Under the pieces are notes generated by a model. That model was not told where the DNA came from. It saw only the letters and a program-made list of their open reading frames with translations, and ran no database searches. This document shows, in pieces, positions 7,672 through 15,934 of a stretch of 64,000 nucleotides of DNA. Position 1 is the first letter of the stretch. Every line of letters begins with the position of its first letter. This DNA is from Bacillus testis. Its GTDB lineage: Bacteria > Bacillota > Bacilli > Bacillales > DSM-1321. The translations under genes were made by a program, and so were the position numbers. The stretch lies in NCBI RefSeq assembly GCF_001243895.1, contig NZ_LN851186.1:1935852-1999851 (forward strand), read 5' to 3'.

Positions 7672-8037
7672 CTGTTTTTGGCAACAAAAAAATTTTTTAT
7701 TTTTTTAATCGGTAAATGATAGAGCCAATAAGACGCCAATGCTTGATAGCACGCATTTTTTTCTGTCAAGCCCCTTTTTTGCAAAGACCGTTTATCGAAA
7801 TGTCAACACATTTTTCTAATCAAAAAACTCCTAATTTGAGAGAGAAATTGATATTATAGAGAACATATGATTCATCAGAATATCTCTCTTTTCGACAAGA
7901 TGAACAAATGGCCATATTGTTGTTGGAGTGATGTTTCGTTGTGTCCATAGAGTCTTTATATTTAAAAAATGTTTATCACTAGCATGACTGTCATAAGAGA
8001 ATAGGCGCAAGTCAGTGAAGGGAGGCTGAGATAGCAG
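7672..8037 (+). other. Long leader of the nrd operon
   Basis: About 365 bases separate the proposed NrdR-controlled promoter from nrdI. It contains a stem GCTTGATAG (7741-7749) / CTGTCAAGC (7763-7771) followed by CCCC and six T, which could act as a terminator or attenuator. An extended -10 (TGATATTAT, about 7848-7856) may be a second promoter. No known riboswitch was recognised. Confidence 0.5.
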
Positions 8038-8427
8038 ATGTTGCTGGTATTTGATAGTTTAACAGGGAATGTACAGCGTTTTGTGGAAAAACTTGATTTT
8101 GAGAGAACGATCAAAATCACTGACGGACTGCTTGTCGAAGATCCTTTTGTTTTAGTGACCTATACATTCGGATTTGGCAATGTCCCCGATCGCACTGCAG
8201 CCTTCCTCAACCAGAACGGACATTTACTGCAGGGAGTGGCGGCAAGCGGCAATAAAGCTTGGGGCTCCAATTTTGCAAGGGCGGCAGACCATATTTCCGA
8301 TCAATTCCTCGTTCCGGTTTTGTTGAAATTCGAATTGAGCGGAACTAAAAATGATATCGAAGCATTTAAACAGGAGGTAGCAAGAATTGATGAAAGAACA
8401 AATTCCAAAGTGGCTCAAACTAAATAA
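8038..8427 (+). CDS. nrdI: NrdI flavodoxin-like protein
   Basis: A 129-residue flavodoxin-like protein. It provides the oxidant that assembles the dimanganese-tyrosyl cofactor of the class Ib reductase small subunit NrdF. The FMN phosphate loop is near the start (DSLTGNVQRFVEK, residues 6-18), and the family signature TYTFGFGNVP lies at about 41-50. Length is typical for Bacillus NrdI. GAAGGGAGGCTGA precedes the ATG. It is the first gene of the nrdI-nrdE-nrdF operon and its end overlaps the start of nrdE by about 40 bases, so the two are translationally coupled. Confidence 0.93.
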   Translation: MLLVFDSLTGNVQRFVEKLDFERTIKITDGLLVEDPFVLVTYTFGFGNVPDRTAAFLNQNGHLLQGVAASGNKAWGSNFARAADHISDQFLVPVLLKFELSGTKNDIEAFKQEVARIDERTNSKVAQTK

Positions 8428-10489
8428 TGAAATCATGATCAAGAAAGATGGTGTATTTCAGTTTGAAAAAGATAAAGAAGCTGCCCATAGCTACTTCGTA
8501 GATAACATAAACCAGAACACGGTCTTTTTTCATGATCTGAAGGAAAAGATCGATTACTTAATCGAAAATGATTATTATGAAAAAGAGTTTCTTGATCTGT
8601 ATACGTACGAACAGATCAAAGCGATTTTTGATCTAGCATACGAGAAAAAATTCAGATTCCCGTCCTATATGTCCGCCTTCAAATTCTATAATGACTATGC
8701 GCTGAAGACGAATGACAAGGAAAAAATCCTTGAGCGCTATGAGGATCGAATTGCCATTGTTGCCTTGTACTTAGCGGACGGTGATTTTGAAAAAGCAAAA
8801 GCACTGGCTGAAATGATGATCAACCAGGAATTCCAGCCGGCGACACCGACATTCCTGAACGCCGGAAGAAAACGGCGCGGCGAACTGGTCAGCTGCTTCC
8901 TGCTCGAGATGAATGATTCCTTGAATGATATCTCAATGGGGGAAAACATGGCGATGCAGCTTTCGAAGGTTGGCGGCGGCGTATCAACGAACCTTTCCAA
9001 AATCCGCGCTAAAGGGGAACCGATCAAAGATATCGAGAATGCCACTAAAGGCGTCGTTGGCGTGATGAAGCTATTGGACCATGCGTTTAGATATGCTGAT
9101 CAGATGGGCCAACGCCAAGGATCAGGAGCCGTCTACCTGAATATCTTCCATAAGGATATCAACGACTTCCTGGAAACCAAAAAAATCTCTGCGGATGAGG
9201 ATGTACGTGTCAAGACCCTTTCAATAGGCGTTGTCATCCCGGACAAGTTCATCGAGCTGGCTCGTGAAGATAAAGATATGTATCTGTTCTATCCATATTC
9301 AGTTTATAAAGAATACGGCGAATATTTGGATGAGATGAACATGACGGAAATGTACCAAAAGTTAGCCGAAAACCCGAATGTGCGCAAAGAAAAAATCAAT
9401 CCGAGAAGATTGCTTGAAAAGATTGCGGCCCTTCGTTTCGAGTCAGGCTATCCATATATTATGTTCCGCGACAATGTAAATAATGTACATGCCAATAACC
9501 ATATATCCGAAGTGAAGTTCAGCAATCTTTGCACGGAGGTCCTGCAGGCAAGCAAGGCTTCCTCTTATCAAGATTACGGCGTAGAGGATGAGATCGGCCT
9601 TGATATCTCATGCAATCTGGCATCACTCAATATCGTCAATGTCATGGAGAACAAGAGCATCAAGGAAACAGTCAAGCTAGGAATCGATGCTTTGACGACT
9701 GTATCCGAAAAGACATCCATCAAAAACGCGCCTGCAGTACAAAGAGGGAATGAATTGATGAGAAGTGTCGGGTTGGGTGCAATGAACCTCCATGGATATT
9801 TGGCCAAAAACCGCATCAGTTACGAAAGCGAAGAGGCAAGGGACTTCGCCAATACGTTCTTTATGATGGTTAACTTTTATTCATTGGAACGGTCTATGGA
9901 AATCGCCCGTGACACCGGCAAGAAATATTACCGCTTCGAAGAATCGACGTATGCTACCGGTGAGTATTTCGAACAATACTTAAATGAAGATTTCTCGCCT
10001 AAGAGCCCAAGAATTCAAGAGTTATTCGAAGGTATCCATATCCCGACAATCGAGGATTGGCGCAAGTTGAAAGAGGACGTTATGAAACATGGCTTAACAA
10101 ACAGCTATCGTCTTTGCATAGCGCCTACTGGTTCGATTTCATATGTACAATCGGCCACCGCTTCTGTCATGCCGATCATGGAAAGAATAGAGGAACGGAC
10201 CTACGGCAATTCAAAAACGTATTACCCAATGCCATATGTAAGCAAAGAAAACTGGTTCTTCTTTAAAGAAGCGTACGATATGGACATGTTCAAAGTTGTG
10301 GATATGATCGCCACGATCCAGAAGCATGTCGACCAAGGCATTTCCTTCACATTATTCCTGAAAGACACGATGACAACCCGTGATCTTAATAAAATCGATC
10401 TGTATGCCCACCATAAAGGCATTAAAACACTATACTATGCACGCACCAAAGACACCGGGCAAGAAGGGTGCCTGTCATGTACGATTTGA
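8390..10489 (+). CDS. nrdE: Class Ib ribonucleotide reductase, large subunit
   Basis: A 699-residue catalytic subunit that reduces ribonucleoside diphosphates to deoxy forms. Landmarks are the N-terminal family opening IPKWLKLNNEIM, the redox Cys in LVSCFLLE (about 170), the active-site segment FSNLCTEVLQ with the radical-transfer Cys and Glu (about 380-390), CNLASLNI, and the C-terminal shuttle pair in GCLSCTI. As usual for NrdE, the ATP-cone activity domain of NrdA is absent. ATG at 8390 is preferred over the TTG directly before it; AGGAGG lies at 8372-8377. It overlaps nrdI and is followed 21 bases later by nrdF. Confidence 0.97.
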   Translation: MKEQIPKWLKLNNEIMIKKDGVFQFEKDKEAAHSYFVDNINQNTVFFHDLKEKIDYLIENDYYEKEFLDLYTYEQIKAIFDLAYEKKFRFPSYMSAFKFYNDYALKTNDKEKILERYEDRIAIVALYLADGDFEKAKALAEMMINQEFQPATPTFLNAGRKRRGELVSCFLLEMNDSLNDISMGENMAMQLSKVGGGVSTNLSKIRAKGEPIKDIENATKGVVGVMKLLDHAFRYADQMGQRQGSGAVYLNIFHKDINDFLETKKISADEDVRVKTLSIGVVIPDKFIELAREDKDMYLFYPYSVYKEYGEYLDEMNMTEMYQKLAENPNVRKEKINPRRLLEKIAALRFESGYPYIMFRDNVNNVHANNHISEVKFSNLCTEVLQASKASSYQDYGVEDEIGLDISCNLASLNIVNVMENKSIKETVKLGIDALTTVSEKTSIKNAPAVQRGNELMRSVGLGAMNLHGYLAKNRISYESEEARDFANTFFMMVNFYSLERSMEIARDTGKKYYRFEESTYATGEYFEQYLNEDFSPKSPRIQELFEGIHIPTIEDWRKLKEDVMKHGLTNSYRLCIAPTGSISYVQSATASVMPIMERIEERTYGNSKTYYPMPYVSKENWFFFKEAYDMDMFKVVDMIATIQKHVDQGISFTLFLKDTMTTRDLNKIDLYAHHKGIKTLYYARTKDTGQEGCLSCTI

Positions 10490-10510
10490 TTTAAAGAGGG
10501 GAGCAACAAA

Positions 10511-11491
10511 ATGACTAAAGTATTTGATGCAGCAGATTGGTCCAAGCAAGAAGATAATTTTACGCAGTTATTCTATAACCAGAATACAAAGCAATTCTGG
10601 CTTCCGGAGGAAATCAGTCTGAACGGCGACCTTCTGACGTGGAAGTTCCTGAGCGATGCTGAAAAAGACACGTACAAGAAAGTCCTGGGCGGATTGACTC
10701 TCCTGGATACGGAACAAGGAAATACGGGCATGCCGAAAATCGCCGAACAAATCCATGGACATCAACGCAAAGCGGTTCTGAACTTCATGGCCATGATGGA
10801 GAACGCCGTCCATGCCAAGTCTTATTCCAATATCTTTCTGACACTCGCATCGACAGAAGAAATCAATGAAATCTTCAAATGGGTGACAGAGAATAAATTC
10901 CTGCAGAACAAAGCCAATATCATCGTGGGCATTTATGAAGATATCAAACCAGGCGACCGCCTGAGCCTATATAAAGCGATGGTGGCTTCCGTCTTCCTGG
11001 AAAGCTTCCTTTTCTACAGCGGTTTTTATTATCCATTGTATTTTTATGGACAAGGGAAGCTGATGCAGAGCGGGGAAATCATCAATTTGATTATCCGTGA
11101 CGAAGCCATCCATGGCGTCTATATCGGTCTGTTGGCCCAAGAGATCTATAATGATCAGGATGAAGAAACCAAAGCGGTACTTAAGGATTTCGCCTACAGT
11201 TTGCTTTTAGAGCTTTATGAGAATGAAGTGCTTTATACGGAAGATCTTTATGACCAAGTGGACCTTGCATCGGATGTTAAGAAATTTGTCCGCTATAACG
11301 CCAATAAAGCCATGCAGAATCTTGGTTTCCCTCCTTATTTTGAGGAAGAAGAAGTCAATCCGGTCGTCCTGAACGGCTTGGACACCAAAACAAAATCCCA
11401 TGATTTCTTCTCGATGAAAGGCAACGGCTATAAAAAAGCGTTAGTGGAACATCTGAAGGATGAAGACTTTTATTTTGACGATCAGCAATAA
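10511..11491 (+). CDS. nrdF: Class Ib ribonucleotide reductase, small subunit
   Basis: A 326-residue radical-generating subunit of the ferritin-like fold. Metal ligands fall in LLDTEQGN (Asp about 65), the [10 protein letters not shown] segment (Glu about 97, His about 101 and the tyrosyl-radical Tyr about 105), [13 protein letters not shown] (Glu about 159) and IIRDEAIHG (Glu about 193, His about 196). This is the full ligand set. The C-terminal tail [10 protein letters not shown] is the peptide that docks on NrdE. AAAGAGGGG precedes the ATG. NrdF works with the NrdI-provided oxidant to form a dimanganese-tyrosyl cofactor. Confidence 0.96.
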   Translation: MTKVFDAADWSKQEDNFTQLFYNQNTKQFWLPEEISLNGDLLTWKFLSDAEKDTYKKVLGGLTLLDTEQGNTGMPKIAEQIHGHQRKAVLNFMAMMENAVHAKSYSNIFLTLASTEEINEIFKWVTENKFLQNKANIIVGIYEDIKPGDRLSLYKAMVASVFLESFLFYSGFYYPLYFYGQGKLMQSGEIINLIIRDEAIHGVYIGLLAQEIYNDQDEETKAVLKDFAYSLLLELYENEVLYTEDLYDQVDLASDVKKFVRYNANKAMQNLGFPPYFEEEEVNPVVLNGLDTKTKSHDFFSMKGNGYKKALVEHLKDEDFYFDDQQ

Positions 11492-11506
11492 GGAGACAGA
11501 CAAACC

Positions 11507-11941
11507 GTGCCTAAACAAATTAAAGTGAAATATTTCAATCAAAATATAGAAAAAATCAACAAGATTGCCATTGGGGACTGGATCGACCTGCGGGCTGCCG
11601 AGACTGTAACGATGAAGCAGTTTGATTTTCAGCTCATTCCCCTGGGAGTCGGCATGAAATTGCCTGAAGGATACGAGGCAAATGTCGTTCCACGTTCAAG
11701 TACGTTCAAGAACTTTGGCATATTGCAAACCAATTCGTTCGGTGTAGTAGATGAATCCTATTGCGGCAATGACGATCAATGGTTCTTCGCGGCTCTTGCC
11801 ATGAGAGATACGGTGATTGAAGAAGGCGACCGCATTTGCCAATTCCGCATCAACAAAAAGATGGAAAGCGTCGAAATACTGGAAGTAAGTGAATTGGAAG
11901 AACAATCCCGCGGCGGTTTCGGAAGCACCGGAAAGAAATAA
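11507..11941 (+). CDS. dUTPase-like nucleotide hydrolase
   Basis: A 144-residue trimeric-dUTPase-fold protein. Motif 1 is DWIDLRAAE (about 24-32), motif 2 [10 protein letters not shown] (about 62-71), motif 3 [14 protein letters not shown] (about 79-92), motif 4 GDRICQFRI (about 107-115), and motif 5 the flexible C-terminal [10 protein letters not shown]. All five are present. It resembles the YncF/YosS type of Bacillus dUTPase, which splits dUTP to dUMP and pyrophosphate and keeps uracil out of DNA. The GTG start follows AAGGAGA. Its place as last gene of the nrd operon, 15 bases after nrdF, couples dNTP supply with removal of dUTP. dUTPase versus dCTP deaminase-like activity cannot be proved from sequence, but motif 5 favours dUTPase. 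Confidence 0.88.
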   Translation: MPKQIKVKYFNQNIEKINKIAIGDWIDLRAAETVTMKQFDFQLIPLGVGMKLPEGYEANVVPRSSTFKNFGILQTNSFGVVDESYCGNDDQWFFAALAMRDTVIEEGDRICQFRINKKMESVEILEVSELEEQSRGGFGSTGKK

Positions 11942-11945
11942 TAGG

Positions 11946-11985
11946 AAAAATCCCTTCTCCACCTCATGTGGCAGAAGGGATTTTT
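11946..11985. terminator. Bidirectional terminator after the nrd operon
   Basis: A long stem pairs AAAAATCCCTTCT (11946-11958 region) with AGAAGGGATTTTT (11973-11985), plus inner CCAC/GTGG. With A-run and T-run flanks it can end transcription of the nrd operon and of the converging SDR gene. Confidence 0.85.
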
Positions 11986-12006
11986 AGTATTCGGAACCGT
12001 ATACGT

Positions 12007-12933
12007 TTACCGGCTTGCCAGGCTTTTAAGTGTCTCGGCAATTCCTTTTTCATACGGTGTTTTGGGAAGGGGGCCTATCTCTCTTTCATATTTTGAACCG
12101 CTTAGGATGTGAGGTTTTTCGTATAAATAGAAGAGTTCCTTGACCTCCCTTAATTGGGAACTGAATAAACCTGCCAGACTTAACATTCGTCTATTGATTG
12201 TGGCGACGGAGCGCTCATAGGAGAAGGATTTCCTGGCGATTTCGATTATGTCATGGCCGGTAATTGTGCCGGCACCAGGGATATTCCAATGCTGATTGTA
12301 ACACTTTGGAGATAATGCCAGATGAACCAATGCTTCGGCTCCATCCGGTGTATAAATGAACTCTCTGGCAAGTGCCGGATCGCCTACATATTGCGCCCGT
12401 TTATTTTTTGCTATTTTTTCAAGCGTCAAATGCAAAACAGTATTATAGGCATGGGGGCCATAAAAATCAGGGAAATGAGCGATAAGATAAGGCACTTCTG
12501 CTTCATGCAATCGGTTAATCATATCCACTCGAATTTTTCCTTTTTTTGTAGAAGGCCTCATCGGTGTCTCTTCTGTCAGGAGGGCTTCTTTTTGTTCTCC
12601 ATAGCAGTAAATATTATCGACTAAAATCAGAGATAAGTTTTCTTTTCGAGCGGTTTCAATTATATTACTGAACAGGATGGGAAGACCTGTCCGCCAATTT
12701 CCATATGGAATATTTAGGGCCATGAAAAGATGGGTACACCCTTGGGCGCAATCCTGCAACTCATTAAGCAAAAAGGCATCGCAGCTCTTTGTTTCAACAT
12801 CCAAGTTTGAAAAAAGGGTTGTTAATTGATCTTCATTGCGTGCAGCCGCTACCGTGGCGATCCCCCTTTTATGTAATTCCTTGACAATCGCGACGCCCAT
12901 ACTGCCGCTGGCACCAAGCACGAATGCTTTCAT
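12007..12933 (-). CDS. NAD-dependent epimerase/dehydratase-family protein (SDR)
   Basis: A 308-residue extended/atypical short-chain dehydrogenase. The N-terminal nucleotide-binding motif is VLGASGSMG (about 6-14). A mid-region VDNIYCYGEQ resembles the SDR Ser/Thr-x-x-Tyr zone, but the catalytic YxxxK spacing is not clear (YCYGEQK), so catalysis is uncertain. HFPDFYGP and the C-terminal YEKGIAETL fit NAD(P)H-binding epimerase-like proteins. ATG at 12933 has AAGGAG eight bases before it; the GTG at 12942 would sit inside that site. It is the second gene after a TetR regulator, 20 bases apart, so the regulator probably controls it. Substrate unknown. Confidence 0.8.
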   Translation of the reverse strand: MKAFVLGASGSMGVAIVKELHKRGIATVAAARNEDQLTTLFSNLDVETKSCDAFLLNELQDCAQGCTHLFMALNIPYGNWRTGLPILFSNIIETARKENLSLILVDNIYCYGEQKEALLTEETPMRPSTKKGKIRVDMINRLHEAEVPYLIAHFPDFYGPHAYNTVLHLTLEKIAKNKRAQYVGDPALAREFIYTPDGAEALVHLALSPKCYNQHWNIPGAGTITGHDIIEIARKSFSYERSVATINRRMLSLAGLFSSQLREVKELFYLYEKPHILSGSKYEREIGPLPKTPYEKGIAETLKSLASR

Positions 12934-12952
12934 CTGGGTCACTCCTTTTTAA

Positions 12953-13531
12953 TTAGGTTACATCCTTTAATAAAAATGCAATATGCCTCTTGGAAAATCC
13001 TTCTACTGCTTTATAAGACAGGTCTGTCTGTATAAAATGCAAGATAAATCCTTCTAATGATAGATAGAGGGAAAAGACCATATGGACATTGGCTCTGTTG
13101 GGAAATAAAGCTTGAATCTGAGAGGAAAACAAGGCATAACAGTTATTGGAGATGCCTGCTATACTGGGATCATCCTTCCATTTTGTCTGAAACATCATGA
13201 GATAACGGGTTTTGTTGTTAAAAGCAAATTGGATAAAAGATAGGCATAATGCTTGTGCTTGTTCCTGAGGAGATGGAAAGGGAGTTTCCGCGACTTCATT
13301 GATCTTTTTTTCTAAGGAAGCGAAATCATGTTTCATTACCTCATGCAGCAATTCGCTTTTGTTGCGAAAATGATAGTAAATGGCTCCATGGCTATAACCT
13401 AATAGATTGGCAATTTGCCGAATTGATAGTTGTTCATAGCCGTTCCGAACAAAAAGTTCCCTTGCTGCATCTACTATTCTTTGGCGTGTTAATTCTTTTT
13501 CAACTACTTTTCTTGCTGAGATGGAAACCAC
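12953..13531 (-). CDS. TetR/AcrR-family regulator
   Basis: A TetR repressor of about 190 residues. The N-terminal helix-turn-helix is clear: RQRIVDAARELFVRNGYEQL, then SIRQIANLLGYSHGAIYYHF and NKSELL. The C-terminal ligand domain is helical, with a terminal FSKRHIAFLLKDVT. The start is uncertain. A TTG at 13558 lies inside the operator and at or before the likely transcription start. GTG at 13531 abuts AAAGGAG. The codon at ideal distance (eight bases) is ATC at 13522-13520, so a rare ATC start is possible. It forms an operon with the SDR gene and probably represses itself through the palindrome at 13539-13563. Confidence 0.87.
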   Translation of the reverse strand: MVSISARKVVEKELTRQRIVDAARELFVRNGYEQLSIRQIANLLGYSHGAIYYHFRNKSELLHEVMKHDFASLEKKINEVAETPFPSPQEQAQALCLSFIQFAFNNKTRYLMMFQTKWKDDPSIAGISNNCYALFSSQIQALFPNRANVHMVFSLYLSLEGFILHFIQTDLSYKAVEGFSKRHIAFLLKDVT

Positions 13532-13538
13532 TCCTTTG

Positions 13539-13591
13539 TTTAATTGACCACTGTTCAATTAAATAATACAGATCATCCTAAAAATTGTAAA
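13539..13591 (-). promoter_or_regulatory. Promoter and TetR operator
   Basis: On the minus strand TTTACA (plus 13586-13591) and TATTAT (plus 13563-13568) are 17 bases apart. Directly downstream, TTTAATTGA (13539-13547) and TCAATTAAA (13555-13563) form a perfect 9-bp inverted repeat with a 7-base centre. A 25-bp palindrome over the start of transcription of a TetR gene is the usual form of an autoregulatory operator. Confidence 0.75.
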
Positions 13592-13682
13592 TAAAAATAT
13601 TTTTCCCATTTGTTAGCAGGAAATTCTATTATCTACTATAATTGAGGTAAATAGATCATGAATGCTTTAAAGGAGAAACACC

Positions 13683-14324
13683 ATGACAAATCAGAAGTTT
13701 ATACATAAGGTCAGTAAAGTAACCGGCAAGAATTTCAGGGCGACCATCATGCTTGATATGGATGACGTACTGGCGCAGTTGGGGGCTGCCTGGATCGATA
13801 TATATAATGAGAGGTACGAAGATCAATTGACCACTCAGCATATGACTGAATGGGACACCTCATTAATCGTGAAGCCGGAGTGTGGAAAGAAAGTATATGA
13901 ATTGCTAAGGGAACCAGGAATGTTCCGTTATTTGCAGCCGACGCCGTATTCTCAGGAAGTAGTCCGGCGTCTTGTTGAACGCCAATATAATATATTGATT
14001 GTTTCGGATGCGCCAAGAGGGCATGCCCATTGCGAATTTAAAGCAAACCCGGATTTTGTGGCCAATCCAGCAGACGATAAGCGGGCTTGGCTGCTCGAGC
14101 ATTTTCCAATGATCCCGCAGGAAAATGTGTTCTTCGGCAGCCAAAAATACTATGTACGCGGGGACATCCTGGTTGATGACAAACCAGCTACCCATGACAT
14201 GTTTACGGCACTTGGATTGCCTGTCATTCTGATGGACCAACCATATAACCAACATATAAAAGCAAAATGGAGAGCTAAAAATATGCTGGAAGCAGAGGAA
14301 ATGATCTATAGAGTTTTGCCTTAA
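13683..14324 (+). CDS. 5'(3')-deoxyribonucleotidase-like HAD phosphatase
   Basis: A 213-residue HAD-superfamily phosphatase of the NT5C type. The catalytic motif LDMDDVLAQL (about 24-33) has the nucleophile and acid Asp. Motif II is IVSDAPRG (about 102-109). Motif III/IV is GDILVDDKPATH (about 160-171). Enzymes of this family dephosphorylate deoxyribonucleoside 5'-monophosphates such as dUMP and dTMP. AAAGGAG precedes the ATG. The next gene, a MutT-like hydrolase, is 58 bases downstream, and the nrd operon lies 1.7 kb upstream, so the region is rich in nucleotide-pool enzymes. Substrate preference cannot be read from the sequence. Confidence 0.82.
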   Translation: MTNQKFIHKVSKVTGKNFRATIMLDMDDVLAQLGAAWIDIYNERYEDQLTTQHMTEWDTSLIVKPECGKKVYELLREPGMFRYLQPTPYSQEVVRRLVERQYNILIVSDAPRGHAHCEFKANPDFVANPADDKRAWLLEHFPMIPQENVFFGSQKYYVRGDILVDDKPATHDMFTALGLPVILMDQPYNQHIKAKWRAKNMLEAEEMIYRVLP

Positions 14325-14382
14325 TATGCAGGGTGTGACTGAAGATCAAGCGAAAAGATTTTTTGATAAAAGGAGTAAAACA

Positions 14383-14883
14383 ATGCTACCTTATACCATT
14401 TGCTTTATACAAAGCGGCTCAAAGATTTTGCTGTTAAACCGCAATAAAGCTCCTAATATGGGGCTATGGAACGGCGTAGGCGGCAAAATCGAAGCCGGTG
14501 AATCAATCGAAGATAGCATAAAACGTGAAATCCTTGAAGAAACCGGATTAGATCTCGACAATGTGGAATACAGAGGAAAGGTCATTTGGCGAAGCGAACG
14601 TGGAGAATCAGGCATGTATATGTTCGTCTGCTGCTTGGATCATCCTGTTGCCGAAGACGTTGCTGTTCAGACGAGGGAAGGTATATTGTCCTGGAAGGAG
14701 CTCGACTGGATATTGGACAAAGAAAATAAAGGGGTCGTTTCCAATATCCCCTATTATTTAGGCTGTGCTTTACAGGAAACGGGGATATATGAACATAGGT
14801 TCACATACAAAAATGGGATGATCATGGAGTACAGCAAGCAGGGATTGGCTGAAGAACACGCTCCGCTAAGTGAAATGGTTTAA
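14383..14883 (+). CDS. NUDIX hydrolase, 8-oxo-dGTP diphosphatase type
   Basis: A 166-residue NUDIX protein. The nudix box runs from GKIEAGE through REILEETGLDL (about 44-68) and matches GX5EX7REUXEEXGU exactly. NKAPNMGLWNGVGGKIEAGE upstream is typical of MutT/YtkD-like enzymes that hydrolyse oxidised dGTP. ATG at 14383 follows AAAAGGAG; an upstream in-frame ATG at 14326 has no ribosome binding site. It is likely co-transcribed with the deoxyribonucleotidase, and together they suggest nucleotide-pool cleaning. Confidence 0.85.
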   Translation: MLPYTICFIQSGSKILLLNRNKAPNMGLWNGVGGKIEAGESIEDSIKREILEETGLDLDNVEYRGKVIWRSERGESGMYMFVCCLDHPVAEDVAVQTREGILSWKELDWILDKENKGVVSNIPYYLGCALQETGIYEHRFTYKNGMIMEYSKQGLAEEHAPLSEMV

Positions 14884-14888
14884 AGTTG

Positions 14889-14918
14889 AAGATATGGCCG
14901 CTTGTTTGGCCATATCTT
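14889..14918 (+). terminator. Terminator after the NUDIX gene
   Basis: AAGATATGGCC (14889-14899) pairs with GGCCATATCTT (14908-14918) and is followed by T residues. Confidence 0.85.
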
Positions 14919-14954
14919 TTATTGTGCTCTATAGAGGACAGGGGAAGCAGGTAT

Positions 14955-15140
14955 TTACGGAATTTTAGGGCTGTGCTTTTCCTTCATTCGTTTACGGAAT
15001 TTTTCTTTTTTCTCTTTGAATGCTTGTTTGGCTTTAGAGTCTTTTTTGCTGGCCGGCCAGCCGTCATATTGTTCACGTTCCAAAAACATTTCATCAATCA
15101 ATTCTTGTTCATATCGTTTGTCTAGATCTTGTGGTTTCAT
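14955..15140 (-). CDS. Small charged hypothetical protein, 61 residues
   Basis: Function not recognised. The ORF opens MKPQDLDKRYEQELIDEMFL and has an extremely Lys-rich second half with KEKKEKFRKRMKEK. It is soluble and probably helical. AAGGCGGTGG precedes the ATG by four bases, which supports translation. It converges on the NUDIX gene terminator. Confidence 0.6.
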   Translation of the reverse strand: MKPQDLDKRYEQELIDEMFLEREQYDGWPASKKDSKAKQAFKEKKEKFRKRMKEKHSPKIP

Positions 15141-15246
15141 ATTCCACCGCCTTTTTAAATGATGGAGATATTATTTATTTACCCCAAAATCCATTCTTAT
15201 TACTGATGATTAAGAACAAACTAGTAATTTTAATATTGCGAAATCG

Positions 15247-15284
15247 ATCAAACAAGGCCCAATTCTCAGTCCTTGTTTGATTTT
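15247..15284 (+). terminator. Terminator-like hairpin
   Basis: ATCAAACAAGG (15247-15257) and CCTTGTTTGAT (15271-15281) pair perfectly and are followed by TTTT. No plus-strand gene stands immediately upstream, so it may be left over from a rearrangement or insulate against readthrough. Confidence 0.6.
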
Positions 15285-15348
15285 CGTATGTAACTAGTAT
15301 GTTAGGGTAGTATGCAGATTTTTTGGTTATTGATATTTCTGTATATAA

Positions 15349-15378
15349 AAAAGCACTCCGGCTATTCGGAGGCTTTCT
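15349..15378 (-). terminator. Terminator of the 107-residue gene
   Basis: On the minus strand AAGCCTCCG and CGGAGTGCTT form a stem (plus CTCCG 15356-15360 / CGGAG 15367-15371 core) followed by a T-run. It ends the gene at 15454-15777. Confidence 0.7.
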
Positions 15379-15453
15379 GCCAAGGCTTTGAGGAAATGGA
15401 CCGAATTCCAAGTCATTTGCTATCTTAGCATTAATCATAACTCCAAAGGCAAT

Positions 15454-15777
15454 TTACACCCAATATTTCCTCTCTTCCATATGTGCCCATACCCCGTGTT
15501 CATTTTCATAGCTGTACAAATCAAATGGAATCGCCTCGGTGTTGTACCCGTATCGTTTCAGCCACACTTCCGCAATGGTCATTAATTTTTCTTTGCCGGC
15601 CGGGCTGGCATCGGCGGTTAACACTTGGCATTCAACCATTGAAATGTTACCTTTCAGATAGAGCTGTGCCTTCCAGCCGGACACCATTGAATGTAAAATG
15701 ACGTATACATTTCCATTTTCATTTTTATATTGATTGCTGAGGCGATCATAATACCAGTCTCTTCTGGTAGAACCCAT
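15454..15777 (-). CDS. Hypothetical protein, 107 residues
   Basis: Not recognised. It starts MGSTRRDWYYDRLSNQYKNE and has a mixed alpha/beta pattern rich in Trp and Tyr (WLKRYGYNTEAIPFDLYSYE). There is no signal peptide or membrane segment. GGAGG lies eight bases before the ATG, and a terminator follows, so it appears to be a real single-gene unit. Its promoter would lie in the 160 bases shared with the divergent gene at 15935. Confidence 0.7.
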   Translation of the reverse strand: MGSTRRDWYYDRLSNQYKNENGNVYVILHSMVSGWKAQLYLKGNISMVECQVLTADASPAGKEKLMTIAEVWLKRYGYNTEAIPFDLYSYENEHGVWAHMEERKYWV

Positions 15778-15934
15778 TGGAAAATCCTCCGTTATTCTGT
15801 AATATCTATATTATAGCATCATATATAACAAGCGATATAGTAGTATAAGAGAATACATATAGATGGTACTTTGATTAAAAAGGCCTCGTTCAAAAATGGT
15901 TCACAATCCAGTAATCAGGTAAGGAAGTGTACTT

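Noticed and set aside
15175-15438. 87-codon minus-strand frame
   Set aside because: It runs through two terminator hairpins (15247-15284 and 15349-15378), so it is unlikely to be a gene despite a modest GGAG before the ATG.
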